Part shown: positions 34,571 through 43,859 of the stretch, one piece after another
How positions within the stretch are numbered: position 1 is the stretch's first letter
How the letters are laid out: each line of letters begins with the position of its first letter
Assembly (NCBI RefSeq): GCF_000170755.1
Contig: NZ_ABCK01000012.1
Span: forward strand, 1 to 64,000
Direction: 5' to 3'
Source of the DNA: Lentisphaera araneosa HTCC2155
Lineage (GTDB): Bacteria; Verrucomicrobiota; Lentisphaeria; Lentisphaerales; Lentisphaeraceae
DNA: 64,000 nucleotides
Program-made: the position numbers and the translations under genes
The notes under the pieces: generated by a model
The model's input: the letters and a program-made list of their open reading frames with translations, nothing else
Database searches by the model: none
Told to the model about the DNA's origin: nothing

Positions 34571-37276
34571 CTATTTAGATTGAAATTGTTTTGATTGCAC
34601 GATGCCGTGGATGAAATCGACCAATTGATAATCCTGTCTTTTTGCTGATGCCATGATTTGTGAAGTCAATTCATCATCAGTAAAAGCATAAGGTCGGCGC
34701 AGGCCATACTCGATGAGTGCCTCGATGAAACCCTGAGAAAAATCCTCTTTTCTCTCGCTGATCCTATCTCTCAATTCAAAGAAATCGGCAAAGGCCGGTC
34801 CTTTATATAAAGCTCCGGAAGCATCAACTTTCTTGGGTTTAAAGCCCTTGTTTTTTTTCCGAGTTGCTTTATCCATCGTTGCGGTAGTGTATGAACCGCG
34901 CCATTTACCTGAGGCATCAAAGTTCTCCATGCCAAAGCCAATAGGATCGATTTTACGATGGCAACTGGCGCATTGCGGTTCTTCTTGGTGAGCGACTAAA
35001 CGCTGGCGTTTTGTTAATACTTTATCATCCAGGCGTGAAATTTGAGGTACATTGGCAGGAGCTGGAGGTGGCGGGTCATTGAGTATGTGGCGCAAAACCC
35101 AGGCGCCGCGCTCAACCGGATTGCTCTCTCTACCGTCACTGCCCATGACGTGAATAGCCGCCATGCCTAAAAGGCCGCCTCGTGGAGAGTTATTTGCTAG
35201 CGAAACTTTGCGGTAGTGATCCCCCTTCACACCTTCCAGTCCATAATAAGACGCCATCATAGCGTTGACGACAACATAATCACTTTTTAATAAGTTATGG
35301 ACTTGGCCCTGCTCTGAGGAGCGCAATAGATAAAGAAATGATTGATACACTTCTTCACGCGAAGCCTCCCTGGTGTTTTCGTCAAATTCGCGGAAGGTCT
35401 GCCCATTAAACTGAAATAAATCCAGACGTTCCATGTCCAACCATTGATGCACGAGACCTGCGGCAAAATGATGTGCTTTGGGGTCTTTGATCATGCGTTC
35501 AACTTCCTGGCGTAAAACTTTTGGGTTTCGTAATTCTCGCTTATTGGCAAGGCTAATAAGTCTATCATCTGGAGGTGAGCTCCAAAGAAAATAAGACAAG
35601 CGCACGGCCAACTCGCGATCACTTAAGCCTCGCGGATTGCCTTCCCGACCAGGTTCATTCAGATAAATAAAACCAGGTGAAGCCAAAATTATACTCAAGG
35701 GCTTTCGTATAGCGACATCGAAGTCTTTGTCAATTTTGAGCTGTCGCTTAAAAATTTCTAGAAGTGCATCGACAAACTGTGCGCTGGGTTGGTTTTCACG
35801 CAGAGCTTTAATAGCAAAATCTTTAATAATATTTCGAGCCCGCTTAAATTGATCTCCAGTACTTTTTTCATGATGAAGGTCAAGAATTTGATCCAAGGGT
35901 GATTTAGCCTGATTTTGCACGATGGGTCCTTCAATCTCTATCCAATCGATCCAAATGGAGGGTTCATGGCCATAACCATTTCTATTCTGCTCTTTGTTCA
36001 AAATCTTCCTTAAGTGCCCCCAAGCTGTGGGCTGACGTTCACGAATGACAAAATCACGTCTTGTATCCATCCCCACTCTTATTTGAGTTTCAGTAACATT
36101 CGGCTGCCCTGGTCTTCCCGTGATGTGCAGAGACTTTATAGGAAAGCCATCTAATTGACTCTTTATATTTTTCCCTTCCTCAGGATGTCCCAGCTCGATA
36201 AAATGACGATAAGACGGTGACTCTGCCGTGACCCCTCCAGCCACACGTAAGGTATAAGTTCCAGGAGGCATCTCTTTTTTGGGGTTTAAATGAATGAGCA
36301 CATTACCGGTGGTGAGCATCAAATAAGCGCCTTTGTCGTTATGAGGAAGTCTAGCGTAATGTTGACCGTATTTTCCCCCTCCATAATGTTGGGGCTTTTT
36401 AGCATCCTTCTTAGCTTTCTGGCTATTCTCACGAGCCTTTTTGATTAATATTTCAGGCTCTACACGATAAACAAAGGGCTTAACATTTCGTGCAGCTCTC
36501 TTGAGATAGAACTCATCCAGGGCTTTGCGACCGCTTTTTAAATACTCTTCCAATTTGCTACTGGACAGAAATAATGAGGCTCCGACGGTGTCGAAATCAT
36601 TGGAGCCACCATCCGCTGGAAGGAATTTTTCATCCAGCTTCACGCCTAATAAAGCATCAAGACTATTCTGGTACTCTCTTTTATTCAGGCGGCTCATGGT
36701 GATTTTTCCGCCACTATCCGAAAGAACTTTTCTGGCATCTACCATGGTATTGGAAAGGCTTTCAAGAAAATCAGCCTTTTCCTGACTCTTGGGCTGCTTT
36801 TTATCTTCAGGGGGCATTTCCCCGGAATTTATTGCATTGAGCACGCTCTGCCAGAGCTCGGCCTGTTCGATAGTTGTTATATGAAAATCCAGGTCTTCGA
36901 GATTAACTTCGCCCTCTTCTTTTTCCGCATCGTGACAATTAAGACAATAATTGGCTAAAAAGTCGAAGTTCTTTTCGGGGAGAACTGCCTTTTCGGAGCT
37001 TGTCCCAAGAGAACTCTTGATGCTTTCTTTATCAAGAGACCCCACTTCGCGAAGCGAAGACTCATCTAAGTGGGAAGGTTTACCTTGGGGAGTTTCATGG
37101 GAAGTACCCAAATTCGCCACGGTATTATTCTCATTTCTAACAGTATGTTCACCTAAAAAATACCAGCCAAGACCGGCAGCAGCAAGCATTAGAATAAGGA
37201 AGATATAGACGGGGGATTTCCCGGAATGACTCTTCTTTTGTTGTCTTTTCGTGGAGGATCTTGTTGAGCGGCTCAT
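34571..37276 (-). CDS. DUF1592/DUF1588 planctomycete-type cytochrome, locus 1 (membrane-anchored form)
   Basis: This ~901-residue protein has an N-terminal basic stretch and membrane helix ('[22 protein letters not shown]') with a ~55-residue linker, instead of the cleavable signal of the other two copies. Then come PSCyt1-type haem site '[23 protein letters not shown]', DUF1587 ('[19 protein letters not shown]'), a sugar-binding-like middle region, DUF1595/DUF1592 ('[15 protein letters not shown]'), DUF1588 with a second haem site '[19 protein letters not shown]', and DUF1585 at the end. The ATG at 37276 overlaps the stop of a 14-codon mini-ORF. Family function is unknown; two CxxCH motifs suggest envelope electron transfer. 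It is cotranscribed with DUF1552. Confidence 0.85.
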   Translation of the reverse strand: MSRSTRSSTKRQQKKSHSGKSPVYIFLILMLAAAGLGWYFLGEHTVRNENNTVANLGTSHETPQGKPSHLDESSLREVGSLDKESIKSSLGTSSEKAVLPEKNFDFLANYCLNCHDAEKEEGEVNLEDLDFHITTIEQAELWQSVLNAINSGEMPPEDKKQPKSQEKADFLESLSNTMVDARKVLSDSGGKITMSRLNKREYQNSLDALLGVKLDEKFLPADGGSNDFDTVGASLFLSSSKLEEYLKSGRKALDEFYLKRAARNVKPFVYRVEPEILIKKARENSQKAKKDAKKPQHYGGGKYGQHYARLPHNDKGAYLMLTTGNVLIHLNPKKEMPPGTYTLRVAGGVTAESPSYRHFIELGHPEEGKNIKSQLDGFPIKSLHITGRPGQPNVTETQIRVGMDTRRDFVIRERQPTAWGHLRKILNKEQNRNGYGHEPSIWIDWIEIEGPIVQNQAKSPLDQILDLHHEKSTGDQFKRARNIIKDFAIKALRENQPSAQFVDALLEIFKRQLKIDKDFDVAIRKPLSIILASPGFIYLNEPGREGNPRGLSDRELAVRLSYFLWSSPPDDRLISLANKRELRNPKVLRQEVERMIKDPKAHHFAAGLVHQWLDMERLDLFQFNGQTFREFDENTREASREEVYQSFLYLLRSSEQGQVHNLLKSDYVVVNAMMASYYGLEGVKGDHYRKVSLANNSPRGGLLGMAAIHVMGSDGRESNPVERGAWVLRHILNDPPPPAPANVPQISRLDDKVLTKRQRLVAHQEEPQCASCHRKIDPIGFGMENFDASGKWRGSYTTATMDKATRKKNKGFKPKKVDASGALYKGPAFADFFELRDRISERKEDFSQGFIEALIEYGLRRPYAFTDDELTSQIMASAKRQDYQLVDFIHGIVQSKQFQSK

Positions 37277-37317
37277 ACATATTTCCCGTTCTGTAGTGAA
37301 CTTAAAAGCTTTTTCAT
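37273..37317 (-). CDS. 14-codon mini-ORF, relic of the original DUF1592 signal peptide
   Basis: Its ATG overlaps the DUF1552 stop (ATGA, 37317-37314) and its TGA overlaps the DUF1592 ATG (ATGA, 37276-37273). The peptide [14 protein letters not shown] begins like the signal peptides of the other two DUF1592 proteins (MKKVLTGLSC, MKKFLSYLSL). It probably now serves only to carry ribosomes from one gene to the next. Confidence 0.6.
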   Translation of the reverse strand: MKKLLSSLQNGKYV

Positions 37318-38597
37318 GCCTGAAGCTCCTTAATAATGCCCGTACTATCACCATGGTTTTTTAGATTAAGGCCAACGCCCTGCAGCATGGTTAGCCAGAC
37401 ATTATTCAGTGGCGTATCCTTAGGTAAAACCAGGTTATGCCCTAATTTTATATTGGCGGCACCCCCGGAAATAAGTGTAGGACAATTGTCCATGTAGTGA
37501 ATGGAACGAATATTTGATCCAAAAGCCAAAGCAACATTATCAAATAAGCGCGAGCCATCCGCTTCTTTAGTCGCTTTTAATTGATCGATGAAGCCAGCTA
37601 GCAATTCACTGTGAGCCTTATCTCTTTTCTTTGAACCCTCCATTGTTTCGCCGGGTTTATAATGACTCATGTTGTGAGGGTTCGCACCTATCTGCAGGCT
37701 TTGCATTAAACTGTGAACCGGTAGACGGTAAGTAATCACCCGGGTACTGTCGGTTTGCAGTGCAGCAACCATGAGCTTGTACATGAGTTCAATTTCCTGA
37801 ATACCTTTCACACTGTCTGCAGGGGCCGCAAAAGGTGCTTTTGCTTTGGGTACGTCCAGCCAGGCTTCTTCTTTACTTAAACTTGTTTCTATATCGCGTA
37901 TGGACTGGTAATATTCGTTTAATTTATCCACATCTGTCTTGGTCAAACCCTTTTGAATGCGCTTGGCTTCAATGTGAATGGAATCCAATACACTGCGTCT
38001 ATCTGCGATCATGCTTTGGCGTTGAGCTAATGGCATATTATCAGCAGAAAAGAGTTTGTGATAAGTCATAAGAGCCGAATTAAAGGCAGGTATGGGCTTG
38101 CCTCGTTGATCCCAGGCTAAAGAAGTCCCCGGGCCATGACCACCGCTTTTTGTATCGCGGCTATCCAGTTGAATAGATGTAAAACGAGTGTGTTTACCCA
38201 CGGCATTTGCCATGACTTGATCGGCGGAAATTGTATTGGAAAAAGATTGTCCCGGGGTGCCGTATTGATTGGCTCCAGTGAGCCAAAATGTACTACCCCA
38301 ATGAGGTTGGCGACTAAATTTGTGTTTACAGCCTTGTACGATGGTAAAGTCTTTTTTGTGTCGTTTTAAAGGGCTCAGGCCTTCGCTAAGTTTGTAAGCT
38401 GCTCCGGAGTCTTTGATATCTGGGAACCAGGTTTCCGCAGTCACACCATAACCCATGCCCATGAAAGCCAGTCTTTTGGGTGGTAATGTCTTTTTGTTGG
38501 AGCCGGCAGCAAAAGCCTTAAATCCCGCTGATTCCAGCAAAGGCAAGGCCACAAAAGCCCCTGAGCCTCGTAAAAAGTTTCGTCTGTTCATATTCAT
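37314..38597 (-). CDS. DUF1552 secreted protein, locus 1
   Basis: The protein has 427 residues with a Tat signal ('NRRNFLRGSGAFVALPLLESAGFKAFA'). The body carries DUF1552 hallmarks: 'LAFMGMGYGVTAETWFP', 'WLTGANQYGTPGQSFSNTISADQV', 'GGHGPGTSLAWDQRGKPIPA', 'MVAALQTDSTRVITYRLPV', 'HYKPGE' and a C-terminal 'HGDSTGIIKELQA'. Function is unknown; the fold may relate to DUF1501/sulfatase-like proteins. The last codons AAGGAGCTTCAGGC double as the ribosome-binding site of the next gene. It follows a pseudopilin gene by 58 bp, so pseudopilin, DUF1552, mini-ORF, DUF1592 and EF-hand probably form one operon. Confidence 0.87.
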   Translation of the reverse strand: MNMNRRNFLRGSGAFVALPLLESAGFKAFAAGSNKKTLPPKRLAFMGMGYGVTAETWFPDIKDSGAAYKLSEGLSPLKRHKKDFTIVQGCKHKFSRQPHWGSTFWLTGANQYGTPGQSFSNTISADQVMANAVGKHTRFTSIQLDSRDTKSGGHGPGTSLAWDQRGKPIPAFNSALMTYHKLFSADNMPLAQRQSMIADRRSVLDSIHIEAKRIQKGLTKTDVDKLNEYYQSIRDIETSLSKEEAWLDVPKAKAPFAAPADSVKGIQEIELMYKLMVAALQTDSTRVITYRLPVHSLMQSLQIGANPHNMSHYKPGETMEGSKKRDKAHSELLAGFIDQLKATKEADGSRLFDNVALAFGSNIRSIHYMDNCPTLISGGAANIKLGHNLVLPKDTPLNNVWLTMLQGVGLNLKNHGDSTGIIKELQA

Positions 38598-38655
38598 GTT
38601 TGTTCCAGTTTAATCTTCTATAAAATAATAAAGCTTCGGCCTCTTTTCTAGACAC

Positions 38656-39333
38656 CTAGAAACTAAGGGCCGTTCCATTTTCTGTAAAAATGTAATCGAT
38701 TCCCAATTGCTTCATTGAACCTAACCAATGGGAAGAGACATGACCGTCGGCAAACCAAAGATTTGCCCTTTCACTATGTCGAGCATGAATTCTCAATGCT
38801 GAAGTTCGTCCTCTGTTTTTATACCAGTATTCGAAGTTATTCCATTGTTTTAATACGCCATTGTCAGACTTAGCCGAATCTGAGTACCAAAACAATTCTG
38901 ACGGTGATTCAACTTCATTAAGTTTGAAACCATTATAGGGACTTGTTATCTCACCTGCCCGTACCACCTTGCCGGGTCTTGGCGCTCCATACGTTACAAC
39001 CTTCTCGTCTGACCAGCCCCCATCATAAGGCATTGAAGGGCAAGTCATTGCCGCTTCTGTCCACTGAACATATCCTCCGTCTTTTAGAGCATTAGTCCAC
39101 CAAATCCCACTGGTGTTAGGAAGACTGCCAGCTGCACCACTTATTGGAATTCTTCCATCATTATCATCGGCAAAGATATATGCAGACACACCAAGCTGGC
39201 CAATGGTGGATTTACAAACCGCAGATTTACTCTTTTTCCTGGCACTCTTAAGTGAAGGTACCAACAAGGACGCCAAAATACCTATTATCGCAACCACAAC
39301 TAAAATTTCAATTAAACTAAATTTCTTCATCAT
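38656..39333 (-). CDS. Type II secretion-like pseudopilin upstream of DUF1552 locus 1
   Basis: The protein has 225 residues: prepilin N-terminus '[20 protein letters not shown]', '[23 protein letters not shown]', a variable middle with 'MTCPSMPYDGGWSDE', and the C-terminal H-x9-DG motif 'RHSERANLWFADGHVSSHW'. Lys precedes the cleavage Phe. GGAG lies upstream of the tandem ATGs. It is close to the pseudopilins at 39665 and 45270. A TTGTCA/GACAAT-type promoter precedes it, so it may be the first gene of the DUF1552 operon. Confidence 0.85.
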   Translation of the reverse strand: MMKKFSLIEILVVVAIIGILASLLVPSLKSARKKSKSAVCKSTIGQLGVSAYIFADDNDGRIPISGAAGSLPNTSGIWWTNALKDGGYVQWTEAAMTCPSMPYDGGWSDEKVVTYGAPRPGKVVRAGEITSPYNGFKLNEVESPSELFWYSDSAKSDNGVLKQWNNFEYWYKNRGRTSALRIHARHSERANLWFADGHVSSHWLGSMKQLGIDYIFTENGTALSF

Positions 39334-39370
39334 CTGTCAATCTCCAGTAATTAGTTCATTATATACTTTG

Positions 39371-39398
39371 ATTGTCGTGAAAATTCAGTAAATGACAG
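39371..39398 (-). promoter_or_regulatory. TTGTCA-N16-GACAAT-type motif
   Basis: On the minus strand CTGTCA, 16 bp, GACAAT, 37 bp upstream of the pseudopilin at 38656-39333. The remaining non-coding sequence up to 39664 holds a TTTGCGCAGTTCGC hairpin word (near 39593) and nothing else recognised. Confidence 0.6.
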
Positions 39399-39664
39399 AT
39401 TTTTGATTTTGATTCATTTTTTTTTATTAAAATGATCCAGTAGCTAATTATTAATCATTTAAACTCACATTTCATGCCGGTTAAAAGTTGCTATGAAAGT
39501 GTAGATGTAAAAACACATGCCTTTGGCGAGAGGGGGAGCCCCCTGGTGACAGGTGATCAGGTATGGTGTTCAAGCTTTACCTTGTCGGTTTGCGCAGTTC
39601 GCGATTTGAATGGCGATTAAGTATTTTATAAAAAATATAAGTCTCACGGCTTTTTGTTCGATGA

Positions 39665-40351
39665 TTAAAAATTAATGGCATTTCCGTTTTCACCAAAGAT
39701 GTAATCGACACCGTGCTCCTTCAAAGAACCTATCCAGTGCGGAGAGACATGACCATCGACAAACCAAAGATTTGCCTTCTCAAAGTGCCGAGTATGAATT
39801 CTCAATGCTGATGATCTACCTCTATTCTTATATTGATATTCGTAAGTATTCCATTGTTTTAACAGGCCATTATTTTTTTTAGCTGAATCGGCATACCAAA
39901 AAAACTCTGATGGTGATTCCACTTGAGTGATTTTAAAGCCAAAATACGGACTCTCAATCTCTCCTTGACGAGGATTTCTCCAGTGCTTATCTGGCTCTCT
40001 TGTTGCGCCATAAGTCACATAATTTTCATTAGACCAATCTCCCTCAAAAGGCAGAGACGGGCAAGTCATAGCTTCTTCTGTCCAGTTTAGGTACCCGCCT
40101 TCTTTTAGAGACGCCGTCCACCAAGACGAGTTGGTATAAGGTAGACTGCCGATTGCGCCAGCGGCAGGGACCTTACGATCATTATCCATGGCAAAGGCAA
40201 ATGCGCTTGTGCCGAGCTGATGTAAATTGGACTGGCATATAGCCGCCTTGCCCTTCTTCCTTGCATTAGCCAAACTTGGAATTAATAAAGACGTCAAAAT
40301 AGCAATGATGGCGAGGACAACTAAAATTTCGACCAAACTAAATTTTTTCAT
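39665..40351 (-). CDS. Type II secretion-like pseudopilin
   Basis: The protein has 228 residues. The N-terminus 'MKKFSLVEILVVLAIIAIL', 'NARKKGKAAICQSNLHQLGTSAF' and the C-terminus 'RHFEKANLWFVDGHVSPHW' with H-x9-DG are complete. The middle 'WTEEAMTCPSLPFEGDWSNENYVTYGA' is shared with the pseudopilins at 38656 and 45270, so these three form a subfamily. It has its own promoter motif at 40386-40414 and a 331-bp gap to the next pseudopilin, so it is probably transcribed alone. Confidence 0.85.
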   Translation of the reverse strand: MKKFSLVEILVVLAIIAILTSLLIPSLANARKKGKAAICQSNLHQLGTSAFAFAMDNDRKVPAAGAIGSLPYTNSSWWTASLKEGGYLNWTEEAMTCPSLPFEGDWSNENYVTYGATREPDKHWRNPRQGEIESPYFGFKITQVESPSEFFWYADSAKKNNGLLKQWNTYEYQYKNRGRSSALRIHTRHFEKANLWFVDGHVSPHWIGSLKEHGVDYIFGENGNAINF

Positions 40352-40385
40352 TTCATAGATCCATTAATTATAGTAATAAACTTTA

Positions 40386-40414
40386 ATTGTCGTGAGATTT
40401 TCATGTCATGACAC
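40386..40414 (-). promoter_or_regulatory. TTGTCA-N17-GACAAT-type motif
   Basis: On the minus strand GTGTCA, 17 bp, GACAAT, 34 bp upstream of the pseudopilin start at 40351. Confidence 0.55.
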
Positions 40415-40439
40415 TTCCTTATTTTAAATGATATAATTT

Positions 40440-41170
40440 CCCATTATAAGGGGCATGATGTTGCTCCAATCGAGCTTTTTCTGCTCCTATGGCAATACTT
40501 GAGGGGCCGCATTTCAATGCTGTATTAACTCCATGTTAAATAATATTCATCCACGGATTAACACAGATCAACTTACTTGAATCTTGGATTGATTTTAACT
40601 AAGAACAGGCTGTTCCTTTCTGTGTCACTTGGGGATGTTTAGTAGTAAAATAAAAGCATCTAATTTTAGAAAAAAATCGAACCACCAAAGAACACAGAAA
40701 AGCACTAAAAATGATCTTATTTATACAACTAATATCTGTGTTGATCTGTGTTAATCTGTGTTGATCCGTGGTTAATTTACTTCGATAAAAACATCTTTGC
40801 GGGTCCCGCAAATACGCCCACTAAAGTTTAAGGTGATAGGAATCAGCTAGCAGATGACAGGGAAATAGAATCGCCCGTGAGGCCATAACTTGAGATAAAA
40901 TAATATCCGCCCGTATGGCAATACCTAGGAGCGACAGATTCCAATGCGGTTTGGACTGTAGGTAACTGTAAAAATCCATTAAATTTATCATCCACAGATT
41001 TCTCAGATTAGCACAGAATAGATTTTTTTTGATCTTGAGCTAAAAAATAAGTTTCAATCAAGCTAATAATTTCCGTTCATTTATTTACTTTTAACTCTGT
41101 GTCAATCGGTGTAATCTGTGGATGAATTTGGTCAGTAAAACAGATAAAATACTTCTGTGTTTTTTTACCT
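40440..41170. repeat. Intergenic composite repeats upstream of the IS3 element
   Basis: No gene is seen. The region contains GCATTTCAATGC (near 40509), several 'CAC(A/G)GATTAACACAGATCAA' blocks in both orientations (near 40551, 40735 and 41095), an 'AAAGAACACAGAAAAGCAC' word (near 40686), a TTTGCGGGTCCCGCAAAT hairpin (near 40796) and a degenerate GGAGCGACAGATTCCAATGC element (near 40927). The two orientations of the same words suggest two head-to-head copies. Confidence 0.6.
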
Positions 41171-41223
41171 TGTCAAGTCCTGAAAAATAGTTGTCACTTT
41201 TGTTTATGTTAATTGACTAATAT

Positions 41224-42060
41224 TTATGCACATTGTGTTTCATGAACAACACTTGGAAATGAATATTCCAAAGCTGTATGAGGGCGACAATTATTGTATA
41301 AGTAAATAGCCTGCTTAATTGCTTTTTTAGCATCTTTAAAGTTCTTAAATGTTTCGCGTAAATGATATTCATACTTCAGTATTCCGTTGACTCTTTCAGC
41401 TTTTGAATTTTCATAGCAATGGTTTTCTTCAGTCATACTGACAGGAAGATTTCTATTCGTCAAGATTTCAATGTAATCGTGACAGCAGTACTGAGAGCCT
41501 CTGTCAGAGTGGTGGATGGGACGAGAACCTTTAGGCAGGTCTTTTAAAGCCATTTTCAAAGCCTTGATACATCCTACAGCCTCTAAGTTCTCTCCAACAT
41601 TATACGCAATTATTTTTCTAGAATATGCATCCGTAATCAAGGCTAAATAAACAAAACTCTTAGCTACTCTGATATACGTAATATCACATACCCAAACCTG
41701 ATTAGGGGAAGTTAAATTTATATTTTTGATGAGGTTTTTATAAATTTTAAAACGATGTCTAGAATCGGTTGTGCGACAGTACTTCCTCTTCCTTTTGATT
41801 AATAGTCGTTCTTCACGAGCTATATCGAACAAGCGATCTCGTCCTACTTTTATAGAATTCTCTTTGAAGTCATCTGCTAATAGGCACTTTAACTTTCGAA
41901 TTCCAAGTTCTGATTGGATGCAGCGTTGTTCTTTGATCAGTTCGACTATAAGCTTTTGATCAACTTCTTTTTTAGTACTAATAGATCTATGTTTATAGAA
42001 GTTTTGTCGACTCATTTTCAAATACTCACAGAGTTGCTTAACAGTGAATGATTTGTTCAC
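41224..42060 (-). CDS. IS3 transposase OrfB (DDE integrase)
   Basis: The protein has 278 residues. It has a helix-turn-helix-like start ('FTVKQLCEYLKMSRQNFYKHR') and an integrase core with the DDE triad visible in 'VWVCDITYI', 'HHSDRGSQYCCHDY' and 'ENSKAERVNGILK'. The end 'YNNCRPHTALEYSFPSVVHE' is typical of IS3 OrfB. The GTG start overlaps the OrfA stop (GTGA). An OrfAB fusion can also form, because the OrfB frame is open back to an A9 run in OrfA. Confidence 0.92.
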   Translation of the reverse strand: MNKSFTVKQLCEYLKMSRQNFYKHRSISTKKEVDQKLIVELIKEQRCIQSELGIRKLKCLLADDFKENSIKVGRDRLFDIAREERLLIKRKRKYCRTTDSRHRFKIYKNLIKNINLTSPNQVWVCDITYIRVAKSFVYLALITDAYSRKIIAYNVGENLEAVGCIKALKMALKDLPKGSRPIHHSDRGSQYCCHDYIEILTNRNLPVSMTEENHCYENSKAERVNGILKYEYHLRETFKNFKDAKKAIKQAIYLYNNCRPHTALEYSFPSVVHETQCA

Positions 42061-42440
42061 TGCTCTGACTCTCCAGACAGCTTCGCATCGACTTTTTTTT
42101 TGAATGCGACTTTATCTGAAACACCGAACTTATCACACGCTATATCAAAGTAAGCTTTATTCATAACATCACTTATAGCTAGTTCAGTTACTGTTTTCTC
42201 TAACTCAGCAATATGCTTTTTAAGAGCTTTAATCTCATCAATATCATTTTCTGATTCCACTTTAATCACCTTTGGTAATAAGTCTGTTCTACCATACTTT
42301 TTGACCCAGGCTCTTACTGTACAAGAGCCTGATATCCCATACGCTTGGCTCGCTTCTCCACAGCTTATAAATTTACCTTTGGAGATCTCGTTTACCACTT
42401 TTTGTTTAAACGATTCACTATATCTTATTGTATCTTTCAT
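42057..42440 (-). CDS. IS3 transposase OrfA (helix-turn-helix)
   Basis: The protein has 127 residues. The N-terminal helix-turn-helix ('SESFKQKVVNEISKGK...GISGSCTVRAWVKKYG') recognises the IS ends; a leucine-zipper-like coil ('IKALKKHIAELEKTVTELAI') allows oligomerisation. Near the end the coding strand has A9 followed by G (42093-42101), a slippery site for -1 frameshifting into OrfB, as known for IS3. Confidence 0.88.
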   Translation of the reverse strand: MKDTIRYSESFKQKVVNEISKGKFISCGEASQAYGISGSCTVRAWVKKYGRTDLLPKVIKVESENDIDEIKALKKHIAELEKTVTELAISDVMNKAYFDIACDKFGVSDKVAFKKKVDAKLSGESEQ

Positions 42441-42484
42441 AGGTACTTCCTATTTTAGGTGACAACCTATATCAGGACAAGACA

Positions 42485-42575
42485 CTGAAACCTGAAACCT
42501 GAAACCTGAAACCTGAAACCTGAAACCTGAAACCTGAAACCTGAAACCTGAAACCTGAAACCTGAAACCTGAAAC
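42485..42575 (+). repeat. Heptanucleotide tandem repeat (CTGAAAC)x13
   Basis: There are thirteen exact copies of CTGAAAC (91 bp) directly after the IS3 right end, followed by CTGTCACC and the 'CCTAAGCGTAGCGCC' word. It ends about 80 bp before the promoter motif of the lactonase-like gene. Confidence 0.95.
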
Positions 42576-42657
42576 CTGTCACCTAAGCGTAGCGCCACCT
42601 AAGCACGCAGTGCGCCTCCTTAAACAAAGCGAAAATTCTTCCCAAAAAATCACTGAC

Positions 42658-42685
42658 TTGTCATTTGCCGATATCTGATGACAAT
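42658..42685 (+). promoter_or_regulatory. TTGTCA-N16-GACAAT motif
   Basis: TTGTCA at 42658-42663 and GACAAT at 42680-42685 with a 16-bp spacer, 37 bp before the ATG at 42723. Confidence 0.6.
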
Positions 42686-42722
42686 TATGGATAAGATCAA
42701 AAAATTATAGGATTTATAAGTC

Positions 42723-43835
42723 ATGGGAAAGTTTCAATTATTTATTGCTGTTTTGAGTTTATACTCGCTTTGTTTTGCCGAAAATGTCAATGTCTATTTC
42801 TCTACAGGTGGACGTGGAGCCCTGGGCATCTACAAATCAAAATTCAATACTCAATCAGGTAAGCTGGGTCATCCATCCTTAGCGGCAGAATTAAAGAATG
42901 TCAATTTTTTAGCCTTGCATCCGGATAAAGACAAGCTCTATGCTGTGGGCGAGCTCCCGGAAGGGCACGCAGTTGTCGCTTATAACATTGACAAAAAGGG
43001 TGGGCTCAAAAAGTTCTCCAGCTCTTTAATTAAGTGCAACAAAGGCTCCCATATCAGTGTTCATCCTTCAGGGAAGTTCTTATTGACAGCGCAGTACTTA
43101 GGACCATCAGTTGCTTACTTTCCCCTCAATGACAAGGGTGAATTAGGCGAGAGAGTGAGAATTGAGCACGAAGGTGCTTCTAAAGTAAATATAAAGCGTC
43201 AGAAGGATCCGCATCCCCATTGGACGGGTTTCTCACCCGATGGGAAATACGCCTTCGTTCCCGATTTAGGTACCGATAATATTCATATCTACAAAGTTAA
43301 AAACGACCTTTCCGGCATCACTAAACACGGCCTGGCTAAATCAATCCCCGGTGGTGGGCCGCGTCACATGCGTTTTTCCGTTGATGGCAAGTTTATTTAC
43401 CTGGTCAATGAACTCGACCTATCGGTATCTACCTTTGCCTACAATAGCAAAAAGGGTGAGGCTAAGCTAATCAAAGTGACACCTGCTTTGCCCAAGGAAA
43501 TTAAAGATAAAGAAGTCTTCAACTCTTCTGCCGAAATTATCGTACACCCCAATGGTGAGTTTATCTGGACATCAAATCGTGGTAATGATAGCGTTTCTAC
43601 CTTTAAAGTTGACAAATCGAGCGGCAAGTTAAACTTTGTGGAATCGGAAGCCGTTCGCGGTTGCTGGCCTCGCAATATCAACATCGACCCCACATCCAAG
43701 TGGCTCCTGGCTGCAGGGCAGTTTTCCAGTACGGTTTCAGTCTTTAAGATCAATCAGGATACTGGTGAATTAACTTTTATCACGAAGAATATCATTAGTG
43801 TCCCGGGACCTACGTGTATTCTTTTTGCTAAATAG
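42723..43835 (+). CDS. Secreted lactonase-family beta-propeller (6-phosphogluconolactonase-like)
   Basis: The protein has 370 residues with a signal peptide (to about residue 19, LCFA). Seven propeller repeats are visible through 'FLALHPDKDKLYAVGE', 'SHISVHPSGKFLLTAQ', 'PHWTGFSPDGKYAFVPDLGTDNIHIYKV', 'GPRHMRFSVDGKFIYLVNELDLSVSTF', 'AEIIVHPNGEFIWTSNRGNDSVSTFKV' and 'CWPRNINIDPTSKWLLAAGQFSSTVSVFKI'. This is the Lactonase (Pgl-like, YbhE) family. The signal peptide argues against the cytosolic pentose-phosphate role and for an envelope sugar-lactone or redox-linked role (inference). AGGA lies upstream of the ATG. Confidence 0.83.
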   Translation: MGKFQLFIAVLSLYSLCFAENVNVYFSTGGRGALGIYKSKFNTQSGKLGHPSLAAELKNVNFLALHPDKDKLYAVGELPEGHAVVAYNIDKKGGLKKFSSSLIKCNKGSHISVHPSGKFLLTAQYLGPSVAYFPLNDKGELGERVRIEHEGASKVNIKRQKDPHPHWTGFSPDGKYAFVPDLGTDNIHIYKVKNDLSGITKHGLAKSIPGGGPRHMRFSVDGKFIYLVNELDLSVSTFAYNSKKGEAKLIKVTPALPKEIKDKEVFNSSAEIIVHPNGEFIWTSNRGNDSVSTFKVDKSSGKLNFVESEAVRGCWPRNINIDPTSKWLLAAGQFSSTVSVFKINQDTGELTFITKNIISVPGPTCILFAK

Positions 43836-43859
43836 AATAAATCTTCGGTGTTCTAGCTG

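Larger units (their letters stand above)
41171..42484 (-). mobile_element. IS3 family insertion sequence
   Basis: The element is 1314 bp with imperfect inverted ends of about 27 bp: left TGTCAAGTCCTGAAAAATAG, right (reversed) TGTCTTGTCCTGATATAGG, both followed by TTGTCAC. Two overlapping frames encode OrfA and OrfB on the minus strand. Only a 2-bp match (CT) flanks the ends, so no convincing target duplication. The right end abuts a heptamer array. Confidence 0.85.

Noticed and set aside
41160-42490. Target-site duplication of the IS3 element
   Set aside because: Only CT matches on both sides, too short to claim; the right flank is a repeat array that may have changed since insertion.
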